A stretch of 20,637 bases of DNA from a virus, in the IMG/VR virus record IMGVR_UViG_3300033182_001025, positions 1 to 20,637 of that record; one strand, given 5' to 3'. Position numbers and translations under genes: made by a program. The notes under the pieces were generated by a model. The model did no database searches. It saw only the letters and a program-made list of their open reading frames with translations, and was not told the origin of the DNA. Positions 1 to 10,000 of the stretch are shown here, piece after piece. Position 1 is the first letter of the stretch; each line of letters opens with the position of its first letter.

Positions 1-141
1 AAGGACCTTTATCTTAGCTTCTCAGTTGCCGATAGCAAGATAAATATGATTAAGGATACTATTACTTCTGGCGAACAGATATCCGGTGTCGGATATAAGA
101 CGACTTCTAGCTACTTAAACGGAGAACTAAAGAGGGTATAA
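1..141 (+). CDS. C-terminal end of upstream baseplate gene (probably gp6-like), partial
   Basis: The first 46 codons of the window are open in frame 1 and end at TAA (139-141), one base before the next start codon. The peptide ends with the residues SSYLNGELKRV. It is too short to identify by itself. The call rests on synteny: the next two genes resemble T4 genes 7 and 8, and in T4 gene 6 (baseplate wedge subunit) lies directly upstream of gene 7. The tight spacing suggests cotranscription with the next gene. Alternatives are another wedge protein such as gp25 or gp53, or an unrelated tail protein. Translation is certain from the reading frame; identity is inferred. Confidence 0.5.
   Translation, partial: KDLYLSFSVADSKINMIKDTITSGEQISGVGYKTTSSYLNGELKRV
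39..46 (+). promoter_or_regulatory. Candidate T4-type late promoter (GATAAATA) for the giant gp7-like gene
   Basis: GATAAATA matches the T4-like late promoter core (TATAAATA in T4, with a variable first base in relatives). It lies inside the 3' end of the upstream gene, 97 bases before the ATG at 143. ATAAATA was found only three times on the + strand of this window, each time just before one of the three gene starts. No sigma70-type -35 box is needed for this promoter class. Confidence 0.55.
131..136 (+). promoter_or_regulatory. Ribosome binding site of the gp7-like gene
   Basis: AGAGGG lies six bases before the ATG at 143, inside the last codons of the upstream gene. It is the only clear Shine-Dalgarno sequence among the three starts here and supports the choice of 143 as the start. 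Confidence 0.7.
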
Positions 142-142
142 G

Positions 143-1075
143 ATGATAAAAACTGGATTTGAGACGAGGGTAAAAGTTCAGCAAATTATTGAGAACCAAT
201 TACCAGAGTTTTTACGTTCCGAAAGTCCTAAGGCAGTAGATTTTCTAAAGCAATATTATATCTCTCAAGAATATCAGGGTGGTCCTATAGACCTCGCTGA
301 TAACTTAGATCAATATCTGAAGATTGATAATCTAACCCCAGACGTTATCAGTGGATCTGCCACTCTTAGTGCAGGAATTTCTTCTACTACCGACACCATT
401 GAAGTCTCTTCAACCAAGGGATTTCCAGCACAATATGGATTATTTCAGGTTGATGATGAAATAATCACATATACTGGTATCACTACGAACAGTTTTACTG
501 GTTGTGTAAGGGGATTTAGTGGAATTACCACCTATAACTCTAAGTCAAATCCAGAAGAATTAATTTTTAGCACCTCAAGTAAGGCATCTCATAGTTCTGG
601 AGCATCCGTAAAGAACTTAAGTGCTGAGTTTTTAAAGCAATTCTATAAAAAACTCAAGTATTCTCTTGCTCCTGGTCTTGAGAATGTAGATTTTGTATCA
701 GATCTTAAGGTTAATAACTTCCTTAAAGAAGCAAGATCTTTATATGAGTCAAAAGGAACCGAAGAATCCTTCAAAATTCTGTTCAATGTCCTTTATGGTG
801 TTACTCCAAAGGTCGTTGACTTAGAACAATTCCTCTCAAAACCCTCTTCAGCGAATTTTTTAAGAAGAGAAATTATTGTTGCTGAGAGAATTTCTGGTGA
901 TCCAACCAAATTAGTTGGACAAACCATCAAAAAATCTTCAGATACAGCAACTCAAGGTTCAATATCTGAAGTTGAGATCTTCACCAGATCTGGTATTTCA
1001 ACATATTATAAGATTGGTTTGTTTGTTGGGTATGATGATAAAGACCTGATTGAAGGAACATTTGAAATTCAACCA
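143..1075 (+). other. gp7-like N-terminal core region (residues 1-311)
   Basis: Predicted helical segments (QQIIENQLPEFLRSE, FLKQYYISQE, then 197-219) are followed by KLVGQTI at 256-262. T4 gp7 carries a comparable series: an ARFFESRSYDFYSTKG stretch leading to FLFKVLYN, then DLVGQTI. Order and spacing are similar, which makes this the best anchor for the gp7 call. A DDEIITYTG-like module (71-131) interrupts even this core. Confidence 0.65.
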
Positions 1076-4000
1076 GAAGTTAATGCAGCAAGACCAGTTT
1101 CTGTTGGATCCAGCGTAATTACTGTAGATTCTACAATTGGATTCCCTGCATCTGGAACTTTAATTTCTGGTAGCAACACTATTACTTACACCGACAAGAC
1201 TGTAAACCAGTTCTTAGGTTGTAGTGGTGTTGATACTGCTATTGATACCAAAGACCAGATCAGAACTGATGATGTCTTTTTTGGATATGAGGATGGTGAT
1301 ACAACTAAAAAGGTAGAACTTCGCATCACTGGTGTTCTCTCAGACTTTGAAACGATTGGTGATATTAAACTTGTCACAGAGGGACAAAAACTTTACGTCA
1401 AGAACGTAGGTGAGAAGGTATTCAACCCAGAGCAAGATAAGACTTATAAGCAAATCTTTTTCAACTCTTGGATCTATAACACCAGTTGTAGATTTGAAGT
1501 TGATAGTATAAGTGGTTCCAACTTCGTTTTAAAGTCTGAGATTGATAAGTCTAATTTAAAAGTTGGAGATACTGTTGACATTCTTCTTGGTTCAACAGAG
1601 AACGTTGCACATTCTAATGCAACTGTAGCATCAATATCTGGTAGTCAGATAACTCTAAACAATCTTGTTGGATTTACACACGATTCAACTTTAGACTATT
1701 CTATCAGAAGGAAGTTGAAGACCGCCACAAGTTCTGGAACTCCTCTGATTTATGGCAATGATGTAATCACAAGTGACATTCAGAATGTTTATAACGAGAA
1801 CGATCAGTATTTTTACGTTGCGTCAAACTCACTACCATCTTATGATATTACTGAAACGGTATCTAAGGCAGTTTTAGCATCTGCAAGTGGAAGTGCTCTT
1901 GCTGGATATGATGTAAATACTGAGAAGTATTCAATTCTGTCTTTCAGTTCTAGTGTTCCCTTCATCACTGGAGACGAAGTTTACTATACTGCAGAGAATG
2001 CCACTCTAAACGGTCTCTCTGAGGGGACTTATTATGTAAAAGTTCTCTCTCCAAATAACCAAATTAAACTGTATCTGTCACGCTCTCTGATCGTTAGTGA
2101 CAATCCAGTTGAATTTACTTCAAAAAGTTCAACTGGTTCACATACTTTTGTGCTGGCATCACAAAAAGATGAACTGATTTATCCTCAGAAAAATCTCAAA
2201 AAGTTTCCAAACTCTGGCAATATTAGAACTGGAAACAACGCTGAGACTATTCCAGGATCCGTTGGAATGCTTATCAACGGTGTTGAGGTACTGAACTATA
2301 AGTCAACCGATAAAGTCTATTATGGACCCGTAGAGTCGGTTAATCTGTATAATGGTGGAACGGGATATGATGTGGTTAATCCACTGACTGTTGAGTTATC
2401 AAATCCAGGTACTGGCACAACTGCTTTAGCAAGACCAGTTATAAAAGGAACTCTTAAGGAAGTTATTGTAGATCCACAGAATTTTGATGTTAAGAAGGTT
2501 GTCTCAGTAACTTTATCTGGTGGCAATGGTTCGGGTGCGATTTTAGAACCTGTAGTAGAGAAGAGACAACGTGAAGTTGAATTTGATTCACGCCCAACTT
2601 ATGAAGGTGGCGGAGTCAATATTTACACTGAGACCCTGAAGTTCTTGGATGAGCACAACTTCTCCAATGGAGATAAGATTCTTTATGATAGAAACGGCAA
2701 TAACCCAGTAGGCGTATCTTCATATCTTGGAAGTAATCTTGATCTTGGCACTACTTTAAGTAGTGAATCTGCATACTATGCCGAAGTTGTTGATACAACG
2801 TCCATCAAACTGTATCCAACTCTTAGTGACTACAATAGTGGTATTAACACTGTAGGATTCACCACTTCAAATACCCAAGGTATTCACAAATTCAAAACTT
2901 TTGATCTGAAGAATACCCTCAGATCTATCAAGGTTATTAATCCTGGTTCTGAGTATGAGAATAGAAAACTTATTGTAAAACCAGAGAATGTATCAACTAT
3001 TGAGGATAACATCAACTTTGAGAATCACGGATTCTCTGATGGCGATCTTATTGTATACAGCACTGATGGAACTGCAATCACTGGTCTTTCAACTTCCTTA
3101 GAATATTATGTTCTGAAGCAAGACGATAATAATTTTAGACTGGCAAATGCTGGTGCTGGTGGCACAATATCATCTAATTATCAGAGCAGACATTATGTAA
3201 AACTTTCCAGCACTGGTAGTGGTTATCAAAACTTTGCTTACAAACCACTTGAACTGACAATCAATGTTGAATATGACGGTGTAGGTGGAACAATCGTTGC
3301 TTCACCTATTATCACTGGTGAAATCACAGATCTTTATCTGTATGAGAAGGGTACTGGATATGGATCCAGTGTGCTCAACTTCCACAAGAAACCATCAGTA
3401 TTGTTCAAGAATGGTAAAAACGCTGAGATAAGAGCGATTGTATCTGGCGGTAAGATTGATACAATTCAAATCAGCAATTCTGGGGTTGAATACTTCTCTG
3501 CACCAGAGTTGGTTGTATCTGGTAGTGGAATTGGAGCAAAACTGAGAGCAGTAGTATCTGGAGGAAAGATTACAAGAGTTGTTATCGTTAATCCTGGTAT
3601 TGGATATGATGATAATACTACAATTAAAGTAGTGCCCAGAGGTAAGAATGCTTTTGCCGAAGCGTATGTTCGTTCTTTAAATCTGAACAATGTTGACAGA
3701 TTCTCAAATGAGATTCTGATTGATAATCCATCAAACAGTCAAGGTATGGAGTATGCCTTAGTTGGGTATACGACCAGTATTGGTGAGATTTTTGATGATG
3801 ATGGATTGTCACACTCACCAATTATTGGATGGGCATATGATGGTAATCCAATCTATGGATCATATGGATATACAAATCCAGATGATTCCAATTCAACTGT
3901 TAAAATATTAGAATCCAGTTATACATTATCAACTTCCGATGTAGTTGACAGACCTTCTGGATTTAGTTCTGGATTCTTTATTGAAGATTATAAGTTTGAT

Positions 4001-7000
4001 GGTTCTGGCGATCTTGATGCCTATAACGGAAGATATTGCAGAACTCCAGAGTTCCCCAACGGTGTATATGCTTATTTTGCTACAATTTCGTCTTCAGATT
4101 ACACATCAAAATTCCCATACTTCGTTGGAGACAAATATAAGTCTCTACTTGTAAATCAAACCTTAGATCAAGATTTTGATTTTAATAGTTCCAACTTAAT
4201 CAGAAATACATTCCCATACAAGGCATCTGATGTATATTCGGACAATGACTTCATTTCCGAACCATATGAGATACTTCTCCAAACGGCAGAAGTTAAGTCT
4301 GTAACAAGAGGATCTATCAATGGATTCACTATCAATGAAGAGGGTAGTGGATATGCTGTTGGGGATGTTGCATCCTTCAATAACACCAATACAGAAGGAT
4401 CTGGTCTAAGTGCAGATGTAAGAACTGTAACTGGTAAAGCAATTACAGATGTTTCAACAACTTTAGATACATATCAGAACGCAAAACTTGTTTGGGAAGA
4501 TTCTAACACAGTATCTTTACACACCGATAATTCACATATTATTGTGGATGGTGACAGCATTGTTGTTTCTGGTCTGTCAACTTTCGTCAATGGATTGACG
4601 AAATCCCATTTTGCTGGTATTTCTTCAGACAAGTCATATTTGGTGGCAGAAGTTCCTGCTAATACTAGTGCTGGTGTTGTAACAGACATCTATGTCTCAA
4701 GAATCCCAGTAACAGTATCTACAGGTTCAACAATTGCTATTGGAACTGAAAGAATGTCAGTTCTCAATACATTCTCTGATAATAAAGTAATTCGTGTAGA
4801 AAGAGGTGTTAGTGGGTCTGCACATACATCTTCAACAGAGTTTACTGTATTTGATGGTAAGATTACTCTTTCAACAAGAAGTTCATACTTTGATTCCAAA
4901 CTGAACGATAAGGTTTACTTCAACCCCGTACACTCTGTTGGTATTGGTACTGAAACTGGTCTGTCTTCATCAAACAACTATGTAATTGGCAATGTAACTA
5001 AATCAGTATCTGTACCAAATCAGAGCATCTATTTACCAAATCACCCATTCAAGACATCTCAACCAGTAACTTTAGCGATTGTTTCTGGTGCAAATGCTAT
5101 CTCAGTATCTAATACATCAACTAGCTCCACCTTTAACATACCTAGTGGCACCTCTCAAACACTGTATGTAATCAACAAGTCAAAAGATTATATTGGTCTT
5201 ACCACTCAGGTTGGATTATCTACAAGCACTGATGGTCTCTACTTTAGATCTTTCTCATCAAATGCCGATGATAAGGACTACAAGTATTCTTTAGAATCAA
5301 ACTATAATCAGATAACTGCTAAAATCCAAAGGGTAAAATCAACAATATCAGTATCAACTTCTCACTTGATGCAGAATGGTGATATTATCAATCTGACTGT
5401 AAATCCAAATCAATCTGTTGGTATTGGAACTTCTACTGCAGTTGTTGTCAAATACAACTCCGATAACAATAAGTTGCTGATCAATCCAGTAGGATTTACT
5501 TCATCAGTTGTTAGCACTAGTGCTAATACAATTACTTTGACTTCACATGGATTCAAAACTGGCGAAAAAGTATTCTATAGTTCTTCAGACTTCCTGATAT
5601 CTGGAGTAACAACTGGTTCTTACTTTGTTTATAGAATTGATGACGACACCTTTAATCTGACAAACACTAGATATGATGCTTTATCATCGCCACCATCCAT
5701 CGTAAGTTTTGCTTCCACTGGTGGTCTTGGACAAGAAATATCCAGAATAAATCCACAAATCAAGGTTATCAGAAATAATAATCTGGTGTTTGATCTTACA
5801 GATTCTTCATTGAGTGGGTATGAACTGAAGATCTTTGAAGATAATAACTTCTACAATGAATTAGTATCAACTGGATCAACAACTTCATTCAGTGTTTCTG
5901 GTGTAGGTACAGTTGGCGTTTCAACTAATGCATCACTCACACTGAATTACAGTGCAGAGTTGCCATCAAAACTCTACTACGGATTGGAGAAATCGGGATA
6001 TATTAGCACTGCTGATAGAACAGTAGAGAATGGATATGAGATTCTGTTTGAAGATAGTGTATATAATGGTTCTTACACCATCTCTGGTATAGCAAACACA
6101 ACCTTTGTTATTTCTTTAGACTCTATTCCAGAGTCTTTAACTTACAACCAAAATAATACCGAAGTTCTTAAGTACTCTACTTCTTCAGCAACTGCCAGAG
6201 GTGGTGTAGATTCTATGAGAATCACTGATCCTGGATTGAATTATAAGAAACTTCCAAGTTTTGTTAGTATTGCATCTTCTGCAGGCGAAAATGCTGATAT
6301 CACTCCAAAGTCTTCTGACATTGGAAGAATCAATGAAGTTATTATCAACGATCCAGGTTTTGACTTCTCAGCAGACAAAACACTGAGTCCTGAAGCATAT
6401 GTCTCACCAACTATCAATATTATCAATAGAAACACTATTACCGATATTGAAATTGTCTCTGGTGGATCTAACTACACCACAAATCCAGATCTGGTTATTG
6501 TAAATCCAGAAACAGGTACTGCATATACTAACGGTATCTTAGAATCTAAGATTCAAGGTTCTTCAGTATCTTCAGTTTCAATTATTGAGTCTCCAAGAGG
6601 ACTGTCTGAAGTAAAGAGTAAGGTCTACGCAATTAACAACAGCAACGGTGTTGGAATCAAGAGTTGTATTTCTTCAACTGTTGGATTAGTAACTTGCGTT
6701 CTGGTAACTCCAATATCTGGATTTACAACAGCACCATTTACTGTTGGTGAAAAGATCTTTGTTGAGGGAATCAAAAAATCTGGAACTTCTGGAGACGGAT
6801 TCAACTCTGCAGATCATGGATACAATTTATTCAGTATCTCTGCCTTTAGAAATACAAACCCAGCAGAACTTGAGTTTAGTGTAGGTGAGTACACAACAAA
6901 CGCTGGAGTTGCAGTAACTGATCAAAATTCGTTCGCTTCTATCATCAGTGAGAATGATTATCCTTCTTTTGATGTAGTTCAGGTTCCCCTTTCCTTTATT

Positions 7001-10000
7001 GAAGGTGAAAAAATCTTCACCTTAACCAATGGTGCTTATGTTGAAAGAGATTTGATTGTCACCGAAAACTTGAACGATTTGATCAAGGTTTATGGAACAT
7101 ATGATTTGTCTGCCGATGAAGTTATACTCGGCAGAGATTCTGGTACAATTGCTACCATTGAATCTGTTGAGAATAATAGAGCAACCTTTAAGGTTAATTA
7201 CTCCTTGAGAAAGGATATTGGATGGTCTGATGATATTGGTAAATTGAATGAAGATTATCAGGTAACTCCAAACAATGATTATTATCAGAATCTTTCCTAT
7301 ACTATCAAGAGCCCAATTGAGTATGAAGATCTAGTAACTTCTGTAAATAGTCTTCTTCATACAACAGGTCTTAAGAACTTTGCTGATACTGGCATAACCA
7401 GCACTGCTTCTGTTTCTGCTGGAACTGGAAGAACATCTACTAGTTTTGCACTTCTTGATATCATCTCCAAAGAAAGAGTTGACACGATTAATGCATACGA
7501 TCTCGTCTTGGATTATGAAACTGAAAATGATAGATCTAAGTTTCTCAAATTCCAAAATAAAAAACTTGCAGATTATATCAAGTGTATCAGTAATAGAGTA
7601 CTGATAATTGATGACATAAAGAACGAATTCTCTAGCAGCGAATCAAACAACGATCTTTACACCGATACCGTTGATTACAGTATCAATGATGGATATAGCA
7701 GATTCCTGGTTCAGATTATAAATCCAAACGATAGTGAAAGACAAACTACAGAAGTTATAACTTTATCTTCTGCAGATGGTGATATCATTACTGTAGAGAA
7801 AGGATCTGTATACTCAACTGCAGAATCTGTTGGAGATATTTCTGCAAACCTTTCAGAGTTTGGTGACCTCTCCTTGAGATTTACTCCTACAGAGAAGTTT
7901 AACTCTGACTACGATATCAAAGTTCTGAAGAATAATTTCTCATCATCAATATCTGGAGTTGGAACACAATCTGTTGGATTTATTGATCTTGTTGGTTCCA
8001 ACATCACTGTTGGATCTGGTTCAACTGGATCTATTGTCAGTTCAACTACTTCAACCACAGAAGCATTCTTTGCAAATATTGAGGTAAGAAACACTGATAC
8101 GAATGAGAGAAATTATGTAGAGTTGTATGTTGATCATGATGGAACTGATACCTTTGTATCCGAAGTATTCTTTGACAATGGATCTCCAGTTCAAACATCC
8201 ACAAACTTCATAGGAACATTTACCGCTTCTATTGATTCTGGTGTTCTCTCAATTGATTTCACCAATGATGAGTCAGATTCTGTCTTTATCAGATCAAAGG
8301 TTGTTGGATTTGGAACGACTTCGGTTGGTATTGGAACTTATAAGTTTGCTACTGCTGGTCAACCAGCAGGAACAGAAAAAACAGTTAGACTCCAAAGCAA
8401 CTTCATCTCTGCTTCTGGAATCTCAACAATCTTCACTGTATCAAAAGAAGATGTTACTTCTATTAAATCGGTAGCAAAAGTTGGATTTGGTAATACAACA
8501 GCACTGCATCAGTTCCTCATTATTCATGATGATACTGATACTTATACTGTTCAATATCCATTCTTAACCTCAGGTAGTGAAACTGGAATTGGTACATTTG
8601 GATCTTCAATCAATGGTTCAGATGTTGCAATAGAATTCCATCCAGATGCGTCAGTAACTGATGTAGTTACAATTCAGACTTATAGTGAGATTGTTCAAAC
8701 TGAAAGAGATCTTGTTAATATTCCACAAGATCTGACTTATGGAAGTATTTCAGAATCGGTTGTTGTTTCTTCTTATAACGCAATTAACGGAGATAGGATC
8801 AATAAAACCATATTTGATCTCAACACTAATGGAATTCCTATTTTTGAGAAGTCATTCAATCCATCAGACACCGATGTTTTGAATCTGTCTACTGGCGTAT
8901 TTACAGTTAGTGACCACTTCTTCAGTACAGGCGAAAGATTAATCTATGAATCAGGATCTTCTTTTGATGGAGGAACTTTCAGCGATATTCAAGTCTCTGG
9001 TGCAAGTAGTCTTCCTTCTGAAATATATGCAATTAGAGTAAATAGTGATCAATTTAAGTTAGCAACAAGCAGATCAAACGCTACTGCAGGAACTGCAATA
9101 ACCTTTAGTTCTGCTGGTACAGGAAACGCCCATACTCTTGAAATGTATAAGAAGATGGAGAAATCCATCATCTCCATCGATGGTGTTGTTCAAAGTCCTA
9201 TTGCCTTTACACCCATCAACCACACATTACAAGACAATGGTGGAACGGTTGGTGCTGCAGCAACATACTTCTCAATCTCTGGAATTTCTTCAATTCTTCC
9301 TGGTGATATTCTCAAGGTTGATGATGAATATATCAAGGTAGAATCTGTTGGAATTGGTACAACGAATACTGGACCAGTTACTGGAATTGGTACATTCAAT
9401 ATTGTCAAGGGTGAGAGAGGATTTGTTGGCACAACAGCAACTTCACACACTGATGGTGCAACTGCAAGAGTATATCTTGGTGCCTTTAATATCGTTGACA
9501 ATCAAATTTACTTTACAGAACCACCAACTGGTAATAGTTCTGAACCTGTTGATTCTGGCAACTTAGCATATCCAAGATCAACTTTTGCTGGAAGAGTGTA
9601 TTTGAGAAATGATTATACAACAAACCAAATCTATGATAATATCTCCAAGTCGTTTACTGGCATTGGTCAAACTTATACACTGACCGTTGGTGGTGCAAAT
9701 ACTACTGGCATTGAAACTGGTAGTGGTGTTCTGTTTATTAATGACATCTTCCAAACTCCAACTACGGAAAACAATACTGGAAACAACTATAATTTCATAG
9801 AGAATTCTGGTATTTCTAGTGCAGTATTCACTGGAATTACAACTTCAGGTGGATTGTTGATTTCCGATTATGATGTAAATCAAAATCAACTCCCAAGAGG
9901 CGGTATCATTGTTTCTCTTGGTTCCACTTCAGGATTGGGATTTGCACCTCTTGTAGGAGCATCTGTAACTGCTGTAGTTGGTGCTGGTGGATCTATTGTA

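Noticed and set aside
5706-5712. Near matches to the late promoter core inside genes (ATAAATC at about 5706, 7717 and 16328; ATAAATG at about 19442).
   Set aside because: They lack the final A of ATAAATA and are far from any gene start.
9154-9178. 8-bp inverted repeat GATGGAGA / TCTCCATC.
   Set aside because: It has a nine-base loop, lies inside coding sequence and no regulatory context is visible; probably chance.
9190-9501. Minus-strand open frame of 103 codons.
   Set aside because: It is antisense to a repeat-rich part of the gp7-like gene; its Pro/Val/Thr-rich sequence is what antisense reading of Gly/Asn/Thr-rich repeats produces.
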